Shown: positions 27,205 to 40,783, numbered from the stretch's first letter. The stretch is DNA of 64,000 nucleotides from Rhabditophanes sp. KR3021 (GCA_963281155.1 CAUJLY010000003.1:7130001-7194000), one strand, 5' to 3'. Notes: generated by a model not told the origin, from the sequence alone. Numbers and translations: made by a program.

Positions 27205-28546
27205 TTATTTTGGCAAAGGAACCAGGACTTGGACGTAGTTGATTGGAAAGTAACCTTGTTTGCCATTGGAGATGCCTTCAAACCAATTTTCGTCGATTTG
27301 GGAGGTTAGGTTGATGATGGAGCCTTCTTTGAAGTCAAGTTCACCCTCGTTTTGTGCTTCGAAGTCGAAGAGTGCTTTGGCGGAAGGTTTGGCTGGTGTC
27401 GGGGCGGGTTGAGAAGGGGGCATTGGTGTGTAGGAGGGAGGGGGTCCGTTTTGATGAGATGAATTTCCATTTGCTTGTGACATGTTAGTGTGTTTCTTAC
27501 TTTCACCCTCGAAGTTAACATTTGCTGTAGAAGAGGTTAAGGATTCCATTGGAGATCTGGAAGAAGGAGTCCTGTCACTCAATACCGGCTTAGGAGTATG
27601 TTCCGGCCTAGTCTTCTGACTAGCTTCCTTAATCCTAGACTTCAACTGAGTATGTAAATTCTCTAAGACATCCAAAGTCTGTCTGTGATACTCAATCTTG
27701 GCAACGACAAATGCATTAAGTTGTGATATTTGCTCAACATCATTAGAAAGTACATTAAACATAGCTTGTTCGGCTAGCTTTTTTGACTCTTCCAACTTTT
27801 CCTCCGCATTAATTAATTCTTCATCTCGAGTGCCCTTTCTTTTTTTGCAATCATAGTCTAGGCGACGACCCTTTAGTTTGGTGCGGTGGTGGTTGACTTC
27901 TTTGAGTTCGTTTGATTGCAGATGTGCTATAGGGTCTAAGAAGTTGTGTTTGACGTTGTCTTCGAGCTGGTATTTGATGTCGGCCATAGCTCTGTATGCT
28001 TCCGAACAATCATTTAAAGCTAGACCGAAATCAGAAGATTCCCCTAGTAATTTGCCATACTTGTCCATGGTCTCGGAAAGTAATCCTTCTGTTTGTGGGT
28101 AAGGCGAGGTTTTGACAGTACCCTGGAATAATTGAAATAAATGGACATAATACAAATGATGAGGAGTTTTTGGTATGTAAAAGGTTCCCCTAAAATATAC
28201 AAAATATAAATTTGATTGTATGCACATTATGTATGTACACCCATTGATTATCTTTTAAACGACTATGGCCTTTAATATTTTTAATAAAAAGTGTGTGTTT
28301 GTTGTGTCGTACCCGAACTTTTGACATAGCACCCATCGCAGCCATCTTAGCACGCGTAGCAGGATTAGGTTGTAAATATTCATTTGTACCGGCTATAAGA
28401 GCAGAAATGCCCTCGTAAAAAGTGTCTGTCTTGCGTTCCATCTCATTGTAATCATCATCTAGCTTAGTTGATTCGGCAGCTCCGATCGTTTCCGACAAAT
28501 ACTGATTAGCCTTGTTAAATTGCTTACGAAGGCCAGAAAGTGACAT
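27205..28546 (-). CDS. Endophilin A
   Basis: Binds and bends membrane at the necks of endocytic vesicles and recruits dynamin and synaptojanin, chiefly in synaptic vesicle recycling (UNC-57 in C. elegans). Exons 28546-28313 (78 codons) and 28122-27205; 383 residues. The N-terminal amphipathic helix and BAR domain cover about 1-245 with GLRKQFNKANQ, TKLDDDY, EYLQPNPATRAK, GRRLDYDCKKR and EYHRQTLDVL. A Pro/Ser-rich linker covers 250-320. The SH3 domain covers about 323-383 with ALFDFEAQNEGELDF, DENWFEG and GYFPINYV. Length and order match the family. The intron 28123-28312 is ordinary. Its 3' untranslated region runs into the duplicated segment. Confidence 0.97.
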
Positions 28547-31317
28547 TCTACAACAAGTCTAAATAATTTGTTTTAAATAATCACATTAATGGTGTTGTAA
28601 TGGAAATGTGTGACGCAAAATTCAATAATATTAATAGTTAGACACCTTGCCTTCTTGGTGGCTTGTTCAATAAAATAATCAGAAGTATATAGATGTAAAT
28701 GGTGTGTGCGTGTGATATCACAGCACTTTAGGTCAACAAAAAATGGTATGTTAGAGGAGAATAAATGGTTTGATTAAATTTGTTTGGTTATTTGGGTAAA
28801 AAATGGTATGTAGTTGTTAGATAAGATGCAAAGTCTTTGACTGCTCCAGAGGAGCTTTTTTTAAATTACATATCTTAAATGAACCAATACACTACGTAAC
28901 ATTATATAGCAATATTGATGGAAAAAATGAGCAGCAAAATATAAGGGAGAGTGGTAGCGCTGTACATTTCTTCGAAGTATTAAGTGCATAGAGTCGAATG
29001 GGAGAGGTCACCAGGAGGTAAGACGGGACCAAATTATATATTTTATAAGTATTTCTCGAAATGCGAATGTTCCGATTTTTGTGATAAAGATATTTCCAAA
29101 AATAATTTAAAAAACGTTACTCTCAGTTGTTGAGAACACGTGCTACTAACCACAAATTCATTCACCAAAATGGAATTTAATTGAAAAATCAAAAACAGGC
29201 AACTCAGTAAATATGTTTTTAACCCAAAACTTTGATGAGACTCCAGTAGTGGCATATTTATATTTCTAACAAAAAAAGGACCTACAAGGATCATTACTAT
29301 TATTTGGTAAAAAATTAGAGTGATGCTTGCAAAATAAGCAACATTTAATTAAATAAATTTGCTTATAATTATGTGGTGTGAGTAAGAGGTGGTAATGTAA
29401 CAGTTTTGAAATAAACAATTTAGGACACATCATGAAATTTGAGAGGGCAAAGAGTAGAGATGTTGGGTGTGACCAGAAATATTTGAAAGATATCATAGGT
29501 ACGGATGTGGATGAGGCGAGTTGTCATTTTAAAAGGACTGGGTGCCTGTTTTGTTTATAAATAAAATACTTTTTAAAAGTAGGAACTTGATCAATTATCA
29601 TGGCTTCAATTATAGTCTGTTAAAGTGCAACCATACAAAAGTCCTATTTAACGATAACGGCCCCAATTGAGTGTGAAGGATATATAGTTTGATAATTTGA
29701 TGGCACATCTATAAGTATAAATGTCCAAAACTTCAAAATCTTATATTATTTTTGGTGCAAATGGCACATACTTATTATACATATTATACAAGATGAGATA
29801 ATGATAAAGTCATGACAACTACATAAGTAGAACCTTCTTTAGTTATTTAATTTCAAAAGTATATTTAGATTTGGTAGAATGAACTTTTAATGCCATTTAA
29901 GTTAGATTTAACTTAACCAATGCAAAAAATAGCAACCTCATTGCATTATTTCTTGACAATGAAAGAAGTAAAAAGATATAGAAAGATGGGGTTGTTTAAA
30001 ACATCATGACATATTACAAGAAAAAATAGAGAAATTTGTTTGGCAGGGGCTATATTATAGGATGATGGACACCATCAAAACAATTATATGTTGATGGCAT
30101 AGCTTTGTAGATACTACTTCTGGATACAAATAAATATAACGGACAGCTTTTTTATATGTAATAATATTTATATTTTAAAGATACCATCCATTTGAGGGAA
30201 GCCATGCGATGAACTCTATCACAATAAACGATAATGGGGTTTTGTTTAAAAGAATAGATGTTTGCCAGGAGTAAAAGTTTGGATGTAAAAAAGTATTAAA
30301 AAGTATTTTATAAAATGGTTGTGTCTTAGAGAATGGAAGTAAATGACGTCATTCTTTTTGTGGCACCCAGCAAAAAAGCAAGAGGTACAAACCCCAACAA
30401 ATATTTAGAATACAAATCTTCTCTTTATTTAAAAAGAGGCAACAACGGCCATATAAAGCTATGTATTGAGGGTAAGCTTTTATTATCAAGAGGAAAAAGC
30501 GAATATAGAAAAGGCTAATACATCCATATATATGAATATATAGTATATGTATGCGCATACTAAAATGAATATTTATATTATGTATTATGGAAGAAACATG
30601 ATGATAAAAGGAAAAATAAGAGTACATTTATGTACTTATGTCCAGAAAGAATAGTTATTGGGTAGGAAAGTTGATAAAATGCCACTTAAACACAATAAAA
30701 TGTTCTTGTGTGTGATGGTAAAAGAGAATAATTGAATGATAGTGATAATAATACCTGAGCAAAACATTTCCGCTTCACAAATATCACGTCACCAAGGATA
30801 AAATTGAATCTAAACATTAATTTGTTTTTAAAGGAAATTGATGATAGAAGGAAACGGTTGTGGCTAAACAAGCAATACAATATACAAATCTATTTAAAAT
30901 TGGCCAGATGAATCATCTCCTCAAATTGATACAACAATCATCATAATAACATTAGTCATCATCCAACGTCCTACTAAAATTGATCGTTTGTTATAGTCCT
31001 TGGACATAAAATGATTAAGAGACAAATATATAGGCAAGTATTGACAGACTTAGTTCTAACCAATTTAAAAATGCGTATAAAAAGACATTTAAGTGATATC
31101 TGGTACCTTATTGATTATAAGAAACATTTACTACCAAAATAGTAAATGCAATGATGAAATTAGAAGAAATGTTTGATCTCAAAGTGATAAGACTATGGTG
31201 TTGGTGATTAATTTAATGTTTCCGGTAGCGCACATATTTATTTATTTAATTAAAAAGGCATACTTATTAAAAGAATGTTACAGAGAATAGTTATAGGTAG
31301 ATTACAATTGATTAAGG
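28547..31317. other. 2.8-kb non-coding region between endophilin and VAC14
   Basis: Contains the endophilin promoter and the VAC14 3' end, both minus strand. It is AT-rich, with short TA-rich runs (for example 30530-30560). Short open frames have no ATG in good context, splice partners or recognisable motifs. At 28842-28856 there is a small GCTCC/GGAGC palindrome. No tRNA found by eye. Confidence 0.5.
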
Positions 31318-34300
31318 CTATTTACTAGCAGTACGTCTAATCATGTTTCTGTGATTATCCCTGATACATCTTTGTCGTTCCCCGACCACTTTATCAAAAT
31401 GAATCAACAAGCTACCAAAATCTATTTCTTTTCCGATACTTCTTTTTGTGGAAGCTTCCCCATTTTGAGTTGCCGAAAGTAGGGGAATAAGCTGAAGTCT
31501 TTTGTGCAAAATGTTGAAAGCCTCAGTTTGCGGGATTAGCATCAACAAAGCCGACAATACAGATGCTAATGGACCTTGATATTCAATAGACAAAAGATCT
31601 AACCTTACATCTGGAAAAAAGAATTATAAACAACATAAAGCACTCCATCAAACGTACAAGATAAGATGGGCGATTCAATTAACTGAATTAGTCTATCAAT
31701 TTCGACCAATAAATCTACCGTCAAATCAACATGTGACAATCTCTTAACTAAATCTGCTGCATGTTTATAATTTTGCGACAATAAACATAAACCTAACACA
31801 CTTATTGGTTGATGGGCCCAGCATTTGTAGATAGACAAAAACAAGTCTACACTTTCTTCTGTTGCAAGATGTCTGAGTTGGCCTCGAAGTTCGAAGCATT
31901 CTATTGTTGTGTTGAGGATTAGATTGAGCATTTGGACCATCTTTGAGATGAATTCAGGATCTAGTTCGGATTGGAGGAGTAAGGCGAAGGATTTGAAGAT
32001 ATGACCCGGACCTAGCAAGGCACATGTTTGTCTAATTATGGCATTTCCTCTATCCAGCATAAGTGAAGGTTCTTTTCTGAACATATCCAACAACGAAGTA
32101 GTGAATTTTAATAAATAAGGCGAAACAGATCTTAATTCTTCCGAATTTGTATCCGTCATTCCAACATTACCCATATCATGTTCCATTGTCTTCTGGCTGC
32201 ATACTTCGGCTAGGATATCTATCGCTAATATTAACACTTCATCGCTAGGATCCGTTAACGAGGAAAGTAACTTTGGAAACAATTGACCCATAAATGTAAG
32301 CAATTTGGCAGGAACGGACAGGTAAAGCTTGTGGATCCATTTTAAACTTGCGACCCGAGTTTCGATATGTTCGTGGGAAGCATGTTTTAATAAAACTTCG
32401 ACAATGATTTTGATCGGCAAGTCATTGTCCTCAAGATCAATTTCAAGTAGTTTCTTATTAATTGCATTTGCTTTTTGATCCGTTGGAGTTAGACAAGGCA
32501 AAACAGCAACCAAAAAGTTCGGCAAATGGGGAACTAACGTTTTAGGCTCCGACACAGAGATGATTTTTTCCAACCAAACTAAAGCCATCTTCTTAGCCAC
32601 TAAATTACTTCCTTGGGCCCGAGCATACTCGACTAAAACTCGAATACAGGCGGAAATATCAATTTGACATACACTGTTCTTATCAATCTTTTGTAGCAAT
32701 TGAGCTAAAACCTCTTCAGTGGTGTTTTTAACTATATCGGCCCCATCGCCTAACATCTTAAAAAGGCCATCGATTAAATCAGGTACAAAGTTGATTAAAT
32801 TAAATCCCGGAATATCAATCAAATGTCTCAACCAAGAAACAACAAATCTCCTACTATGAGCATCCTCTGCATAAATTCTCTCCTTAATCAACACCATCAC
32901 TTGCTCAACATTAAAACCTTCCGTCGTCTTAACAATATCTTTAAGTAACCTTTCCAACAAATCTGCCCCTGAGCGTACATTTTGATCTGTAAAAAGTAAT
33001 ATTAACATTTCACACAAATATTGGTGGATATGCTGTTTAATCAAAAAAGATACTAAATATGGAGTGATGTTTGAGACATTACTTGAGTTGTTAAAGAACC
33101 ACTTATTACAATTAATTACCAACTTATGCTATGTAATTTGTATTTTTGTTTATTAATTGCATAACAAAATAGATACATTTGGTAGGAAACTTTTGAATAA
33201 GGTTTTCCGATTTTTTACTGAAGATATTAGTGCTTATTTATATTTTATTATCCATTGAATTGGGTTCCAATGCCGATGTTACGCTTAGAAGAACAGTCAA
33301 AGCAACGGTTCAAAGAAGCCGTTGATATTTATGGGAGTTAATTTGTCCTGATCTTGAATAGGGTGTATTTGTTTCGAATAAGGCAAATATAATGTTAAGT
33401 AACTTAATAATCGAATTACTTTAGATAAGTATTAATTTATGAGTACCCATAGTTTGGCGAATTGTGCCAGCATTTCTCACTATCAAATGAGTTCTTATGG
33501 AATTATTGTGAAAAATACCCCAAACATATTATGAAGATTGCGCCAAACAGAAATATTGAATTTGCCAATAGCTTAACTAAAGAGAGAAAACTTTGGGGAA
33601 TTTAAGAAAGTTCTTTAATTCTAGATTATTAGACTCAATTAGAGCCTATATTTAACTCTGGATTACTAGACTCAGTTATAATTTATATAAAAACGAGTCC
33701 AATTTATCTTCCAAAAAACAAGTCCCAAGTCAAAAGGATCCGGTAGATTGATTTGTGTGTTATTGTTTTAGGATCAAAATTATTTGTTAATAAAGTTGTA
33801 GTAAAGCGATGTCTTTTTCTTTTGACGTATCAGCCCCAACAATCAACATTTTGATTTGATCTTACCTGTATCCGCACATAACTAAAACAAATAAAATAAA
33901 TGATATTCAACACTTCTGCTAAACTCACTCTCCAAAGGGTGTCAAAAAGTTGATCGAACATGTTTAGAGAATTGCCTTTGCATATTTTAACGACATTGTA
34001 AAGCGCCTAAAAAATACATTCCATTAATACATAGTTATGTGTGGAATAATTTGTTAGAATCATTATGTTTAAAAGTGCTTTGTTTAATATATTTTGACTA
34101 GTTAAAATGTAATCTATTCAAGTAGTTTTTTGTTATTTACCTCACAAGCATAGTACCGAACCTTACATTCGACGTCCATAAAGGAAGGCATCACAGATTC
34201 AATTAAAGTTCTCGTGTATTGAAATGAGTTCTGGAAAAGAAAAGTAAATAAAGAACCAACAAACAAAATACCTTTCCTAATGCCACCGCCACAGCAGCAA

Positions 34301-34562
34301 TGCCGATCAATCCTCCGGCTCTAGCATGCATATTCGTATTTAAAGTCAACTCTCTTAATACCATAATAACGCGATCAATTTCATTATGAGCTTCGATCCT
34401 CATAAATTCCCTTACTTGCCTAATCACAAATAGGACATTATTGCTGACATCACCAACTTACTTTTCAACGTCATTAGCAGCAGCTTTTCTCTTCTCGAAT
34501 ATTTTATCCGTTAAAGCTTTCACCAAAGCACCAGTCAACGGAGCACACTTAGAATCATTCAT
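31318..34562 (-). CDS. VAC14: VAC14, scaffold of the PIKfyve-FIG4 complex
   Basis: HEAT-repeat protein that holds the PI3P 5-kinase PIKfyve and the phosphatase FIG4 together on endosomes and lysosomes, controlling PI(3,5)P2. Seven exons: 34562-34462, 34419-34272, 34230-34141, 34006-33929, 33881-33866, 32986-31658, 31610-31318; 2055 nt, 684 residues. Conserved blocks: APLTGALVKALTDKIFEKRK, GGLIGIAAVAVALGK, RYYACEALYNVVK, DQNVRSGADLLERLLKDIV, and near the end QNYKHAADLVKRL and EIDRLIQLIESPI. Exon 5 has only 16 nt (TTATGTGCGGATACAG) but is needed for LCADTDQNVRSG and keeps the frame. Shorter than the human protein (782) mainly because the central linker is short. The 879-nt intron 32987-33865 holds nothing I recognise. 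Confidence 0.94.
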
Positions 34563-37500
34563 AATTATCCCAACAAAAATAGTTATTTACAAATATTTAT
34601 TTGGCGTATCAACTTTGTCAAAGAATCATCAAAAGTACGTGGAAACAAATTGGAATAATGCAGCCAGTTGGGTGGTAAAAGAAAAAGTACATCGTGGTTT
34701 TGTAGATTTGTAATTTTTAGGTTGGAATTTGATGAGTTGGATCTTTTTGTGTTGTATAAATGGATACCAACAAATATTATTTAGTAAGGAAGTTGCTTTG
34801 CAATCGGTGTCTTCTTACTTATTCTGATAAATTATTCTTTGTGTTTAAGTTAAAGCCTTCCTGAAGGTATCATGCTTCTTAAGATTTATTGCTTTTCAAA
34901 ATGATGGTGCTATTTCAAGTTATGGCGGTATTTCAAGTTTGGTGCTATTTTAAGTTATGATGCAGGTCTGTTTTGGAAAAGCCATGTAGCTTTCCTGAGT
35001 CAACATCTAACACACTATAAAGCTTAATTTAAGCAAAATCATCAATATAAATTGGAAAAACAAGCACAAAATATAATCTTAAATTCTAATCATGCAACAA
35101 GCTTCTATGGAGATTGGTTCGAGGTAAGTAATTATTAATACAATATAGTGTTGCATCAAGCATCAAATCAAAAGATGACGTTTTTATGCGATTGGTTGTT
35201 CAAATTTAATCAGTAGAAGCTCGTACTATCACTTAAAAGATATCAAATTTATGTATATATTTATTATTCGAAAACTATATTCGTATTTATTTATTTGTAA
35301 ACTGTATTTAGTTTCATGTAATTGATTAAACATCACACGCACCCAAAACGATCATTCTCTACATTTTGACATCTTTTCATAACACTTTGAACGCTTTTTA
35401 ATTGTAACAAATAATGGTGCACCAAACTTGAGGAGAGTAATAAACTTTTAACGATGATAACTTTATTGCTTATATGATGAGGATCATTAATAACAATAAA
35501 ACATTAATAAAGAGCACTTTGTTTATGTTAATACTTATTTATTAATTACTGCTTTCTTTAAAAAACACATACTTTACCAAATGATACTCAATTTTGATGA
35601 TTCATTTGTGCAACTTTTAGTCAAAGGTTATTTTTAATCTCTACTATCCTGAATCATCAATATTATCAAATAAATTTTGAACAAGTTGATTTTCTTTACA
35701 ACACAAATATCCTTTTTACCGATCTCACTCATTTGACGAACGTATTATATCAGAATGACTTATTTTTTATTTGTTATCTTGGACCAAACCTCGCCTAACG
35801 CAAAAACGTCAATTTTTAATTTGGTTAACTGATAATAGAGAAGTTGTTAGTTGTGGGTAGGATGGTGACGTCGACTTTATAAGTAGTCTTAGGTTATTAT
35901 CGTGCCTATTTTAAGGATGAAATTTAATAACCATCCTATATCTGCCCAAGCTTCTTTCCATTAAATTGCATCTTTTTAATATCATCAAATAAATTAACCC
36001 ACTCTTTTTTGGATGTTTATTCATTCACACTATTTAAAAATATACTTGTGCTGACATCACCCTCAAAAATGTTCCCTTTTTTCGTTAATGCTTAAAAACA
36101 AACTGAGAACTTGTATGTTTGTATATGTATTAGGGTGTAATGTTTATCTGATTCTCCAATTATTATTATTTTATATAGACACACCATTTATATTATTTAT
36201 ATTATTTATATATTCGTTTATAAATATACTTACTTCGACAAATTAATACCCAGATCATTTACAAAAATTGTGCTGGTGTTAAAGTTGATTATTGTATGGG
36301 AGAGAATAATAATCAAACTAATGCAAATGATAATCAAAAAGACTTTTTTGTGTGTGCTGGAGACCATTTGATGCATAGATATTTGTATATATTCAGTAGA
36401 GATATTTTCATGTATGTTATTATCATTAACAAGACACAACCATCAGCCTTCAACCACGTCCTACTTAAAATTGTTCGCCTTTGCATACTTTTATATATAT
36501 ACTCAACGTACACCTTTCATATTTTGATATCGTAACGTTTTTGTAAATAACTTTAGTCAATTTGTTTGAGATTGATAAGCTTTACCCATCCAAAGCTCTG
36601 CCCTTATCTAGAAAAAGGTTCAACTCTTCCGGACCTTACTCCAAAGAGCCCAAACTTCGGTATCAACAATCTCAACAATCTTCCTGTCTTTGATTAGTTT
36701 GTGTTCATTGATACCCTTACCTATTACTAGTTCTTTTTGTAGGTTAATAATGATACACACTTTTTCATCAGATACACTCCATTTGACGACTCTTGCATTT
36801 CCTGTTTATCTTAATTTTGGGTAAATTGTAGAGGGGATGGTGGTCAGTGGGACACATGCAATTTTTAAGATTGACACGACTACTGTTGTCACTAAGTTTG
36901 AAAGTAAGATAAATACTATAGACTACTGGATATGGCTTGCCACAAACATACAATTTAATCAAAAAGCCTATTAGCCAAAACAACACCCTCCTTCAGTCAA
37001 TTGCCATTCTTTGGATAATACTATTAGGTGGTATTGATTAATACCAACCCTTCCAACGGACTTTCTCTTTACTTTTTTGCCTGTCTCGTCGCTTCTCAAA
37101 CATAGGCTGTAGTGACGGTGTTTGTTTTTGAGATATATCTACAGATAGATATTTAGATAATAACACACATCCCCACTCCCTCATTAAAGTTTGCTCATTT
37201 TTGGCCATTTAAAAAAGTACTCTCCATTCAGGTAATATATACAAGTGCCCATTGCGGAAAGGTCATTTTGCATTGAATTGGCATTGAAAGTAAATGGCGA
37301 CCATACATTTCTTTATTGGTATTTGTCAATCTATAGATTAACTTTTATTTGATGGCGGTTTGAGCCTATTCATTCAGAGAATGTGCTCAATACACTTTTA
37401 TGATTGCCATTTAAGAACTTTCGAAAGGCAGATCGGTTTATATGTGGTCATTGGATCATCTTCTTCCACTTTTTGATAGTCGTTGGTGTGATGGAATGCA

Positions 37501-38060
37501 GAATCGCTGGCTTTTTTATTAAAGCCACCACACAAATTAATGGTCTATTAAGTATGGGCTTTTATTCCATCTTCACATACTTTACTCTCCTAATTAATCA
37601 AAATTGATGAGAAAACATTCGGTAGTGTTATTGCCTTTCTTGGGCAATTAAAAATCTAATTTATTTTGCTTTTAAGTCTTCATCTCTACTCCTATCCATT
37701 AACATATCTTAGTTTGTGTTCTCCTCAATCCTAAACACCAATTGTTGTTCATTTTTGTGGGTAGCAACGATGTCTAACAAAAAATTATTTTAATATATGT
37801 ATGCTTTTAAGGCCTTCTATTACAACCATCAAAATATTTATTACGAACACAATTTATTTTTTTGGCCTATTACATTGCTTTGGTTCGTTTGCATGGCTGG
37901 TTCGTTAGTCACATATGCAGAATGTATTATATATTTGATAATAAAGTTGGCATTTTTGCGTTCTTTCATTATTGCAAAAAATGAATAATATCGTACCAAT
38001 ATTATATTCATAAATATTATGTAAGAGTATAAGCGTATTTATTCTATTTAACCAGGGATA
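34563..38060. other. Gene-poor AT-rich region, first part
   Basis: About 3.5 kb without a supported gene. It holds simple AT-rich tracts, such as repeated TTTATATTA units at 36185-36215. All open frames are short, lack good starts and are rich in Ile, Tyr, Asn and Phe, as expected of AT-rich non-coding DNA. The first few hundred bases hold the VAC14 promoter. Confidence 0.5.
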
Positions 38061-38068
38061 TGTGTTTA

Positions 38069-38865
38069 GAGAGGGGGTGACACGAATCAAAGAATGAATC
38101 CATCCTCCGATAGATATGGGGTTTCTTTCCTTATGCAACGAGGTAGTTCTAACTTCTCTATGTTTTTTTTGTAATAGCTTTAACTACCCATTCTGATACT
38201 ATATCTTCCTTCTAACTTTGTTCCAATACTTCTGGGGCTAAAGATAAATACACACTCTCCGAGCTAGAGGTATGGCGGAGATTTGCTTCAGGTACCACTA
38301 TTTGGTCTACAGATTCTACCCTTATGTCATTTAGAATATTACGAGAAGAGCTAGCGACCAATTTCAGACTAAAGCACTCTAACGGCATTAATTGACTCAT
38401 TACCCTATTGTTTAGTTCATCTATTATAGGGAGTTTCGATAGGATTCTCCTTACTCCCCCATCTTCTACAACCACTACATCTGAGTTAATGATGGAAGAC
38501 TTTTCGAACAGTGCTTCCTAATAGCTCTGGCATACTACGAGATGGGGGAGTAATTAATTTCATGCTTTTTAGCCTTTTTCCTCCTAAGATGAACAAGGCT
38601 TCACCGTGGAAGTTTCCAGCTTTACTAGAGGTGATCTGAATGTTTGACCTGGAACACTCTTGTATTGCAATCTTTGTACGCCAATTCTCTTAGCATAGCA
38701 ACCAGCTTTCCAGATCAATAGAGGACGGTTTTTTTGGTGACAAATAAAGGCAACAGCTCGATAAAACATTTGATGAGAAAGATGTTGGCTTTATTTTTGA
38801 ACCCACAAAAGTCCGCATTTGATATGAGTTCCTTGGGAGGAGGGGGTCACACGAGTCAAAAGAAA
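38069..38865 (-). mobile_element. Possible relic element with flanking repeats and internal hairpin
   Basis: Bounded by two similar GAGGGGGT-(G/C)ACACGA-(A/G)TCAAA segments in direct orientation at 38071-38093 and 38839-38863. Between them are two minus-strand open frames of more than 60 codons, 38475-38212 (DGGVRRILSKLPIIDELNN) and 38769-38584 (an ATG, then VAFICHQKNRPLLIWKAGCY), and a perfect 14-bp inverted repeat, TTACTCCCCCATCT at 38451-38464 against 38540-38553. Base composition is more GC-rich than the surroundings. I recognise no transposase or reverse transcriptase motif, so the class is unknown. Confidence 0.3.
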
Positions 38866-38985
38866 AGATGAGCTAAGACGGGCTTGGTAAAGGTGACATG
38901 GTTAGATATGATTCCATTAATCTACCTGATATATCAGACATATATTTGATGAAACATAACAAAAGTATTGATACAAAAATGTTAC

Positions 38986-39117
38986 CGAGCAATGTTCGTG
39001 TTTAGTGATCACCACATCTCTCGCCTCTATTTCTACATCTTCACCTTTACAAAAGAACAATAATAAAATGATTATACTGAGGAAACATACACAAAAATGA
39101 TTCTTTCTAGCCAACAT
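38986..39117 (-). CDS. Possible first exon of a small secreted protein
   Basis: An ATG at 39117 is followed by a signal-peptide-like run (basic start, CFLSIIILLLFFC), then an acidic stretch KGEDVEIEARD and a GT donor (TCG|GTAACA) after 44 codons in phase 0. I could not find a following exon: the acceptor at about 38928 leads to a stop after two codons. Either a 46-residue peptide or a relic exon. Low confidence. Confidence 0.2.
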
Positions 39118-39971
39118 TTTTTACAAAACCTTTTATTATTCACCATCCAAACACAATTCACTCGTCCCAATTTAATTTATATGATTTGATTAAATATGCA
39201 CAGCCTTATTAATATGGACCATTCACTTTCTATTTTTGTCCATTTTTAAGATTAAGTTGACTTTGCAAGTAATGTATAGGATTAGATGTCTGTGTTTTTA
39301 TTTGCACATTATTAACAGTACCCACCAAGGTCTACTTCCTTTATGGGTGTCTTGGCAAAATTAGCGTATAACTGTCTTTTTTTCCAAAAGTCGATCACCA
39401 CCATCTTGGCAGCACAAATTGTTGTGTTGGTCTTGAACACCACTTAATACACAACAAATGTTATGAACATCTCTCTCTCAAATTATTTACTAATTTGCTT
39501 TTATTAATATTAGGGAGATGGCACAAAATTTACATTTCCCAATTTCATCATCCTCAAAAAGTATTTAAAGGGGAATGTGTGTGTTGAGGTTACCACATTA
39601 AATATACCACTCATTATGTTGCAACACCACCAAACGGGCACAAACCTATTCTCCCTACCCGAGCCTTAAATTAATGTTAATTTTGTTAGGTTGCCATTCA
39701 CCAACTTTATCCATCAACTTTTGCCTCCTTCATTTTTTGTTTATTTGTACTCTCAAATTACTTCCTATAACCCTTCAACATGGATGGTAGGGAATCTTTT
39801 TTCAGTATTTATTTATGATTATTGTCGTTTTTTGTGTAGATAAAACTGACTACTACTATACTCTTCTTCCTAATGTCCCTGATGTCTTGTCTTTTTATGA
39901 TACCAAATGGTGAGTATGTAGATAATTATCAAACATTTATGATTTTGTTTTGACCAAACCTTTAAGGTACA

Positions 39972-40010
39972 CTTTTGTATATATATAAGGAAGGTTCTTT
40001 CTGCAGTCTC
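39972..40010 (+). promoter_or_regulatory. Candidate TATA-box core promoter
   Basis: TATATATATAAGG is followed about 25-30 nt later by TTTCTGCAGTCTCC, which looks like an initiator. It is the best core-promoter-like site in the 6-kb gap and lies on the same strand as, and about 780 nt before, the CREB3-type start codon. It may be the start of that transcript. Confidence 0.35.
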
Positions 40011-40059
40011 CACACTCATTTAACATCTAAATTTGGATCTGGATAAGATATGCATTTAA

Positions 40060-40266
40060 ATGCAAACTAAGTCTAAGGGTCTAATTAAAGATGAATTAGG
40101 TAGTTGTGGGTATTATTGGAGAATGTGCTCGACAAAGTGTATTAATTTTTTGCACCACCTAAAGCAAAAGGACACTCGTGTGAATGCGACAGTTCTAGAA
40201 TGTATAGGGAGTCGTTTATTATGTATTGACATTTTCAAACCCAACGCCTATCACAGCCACAACTAA
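40060..40266 (+). other. Upstream open reading frame or small Cys-containing ORF
   Basis: 68 codons from a genuine ATG, about 50 nt after the candidate transcription start at about 40000. Five cysteines (SCGYYW, MCSTKC, LECIG, LLCID). No signal peptide and no family recognised. If the CREB3-type transcript starts at the TATA site, this is an upstream ORF that could restrain translation of the bZIP protein. It may also be chance. Confidence 0.25.
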
Positions 40267-40783
40267 TTTTGATATATTTATACATAAATATATATATGCT
40301 CTCTTCCCAATCTCAACAAACGTACATCCATCCGACATTTTTAGTATTGCCCTACTTACATTTTTTGACATTTTTTTCTTTTTGTCAACACACGGACAGC
40401 CTTCAATACACACGTTTATCATCATATATATAAATGAGAAGGAAATAAAATGATTGTCATCATCATCAAAGAAGGAGGCAGAGCCTTTATCGAGATTCGA
40501 GAATATTTAATTTTATTCTAATTTTGACTCACATCCATCATCCAATTTCCTTTGTAACTCTAAACCCCGAACATATGTCATTTTTTGAAGCTTTCAACAT
40601 ATGTCCCACTAGATCCTCTTAATTAATTGAGTTTCCTTTCAGGTTGACCATTCAAACTCAATACCTTGCATTTGAATATATATTTTTATTTATTTTCTTC
40701 AAAACAAAAATATCCAAATTTGTATATTAAACAAATATATCTAATTAATATATCCCACAAAACCTCAAGAAAAGATAGCAAAG

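Larger units (their letters stand above)
39118..40783. other. Upstream region of the CREB3-type gene
   Basis: AT-rich. It contains a TATA-type core promoter candidate near 39975, a 14-bp palindrome TGCATTTAAATGCA at 40049-40062, and the 68-codon ATG frame 40060-40266. Both the promoter and the frame are listed separately. Confidence 0.45.

Noticed and set aside
36180..36225. TTTATATTA-type runs as a CRISPR-like or satellite array
   Set aside because: Only a short AT-rich simple repeat without spacers; CRISPR is not expected in an animal genome.
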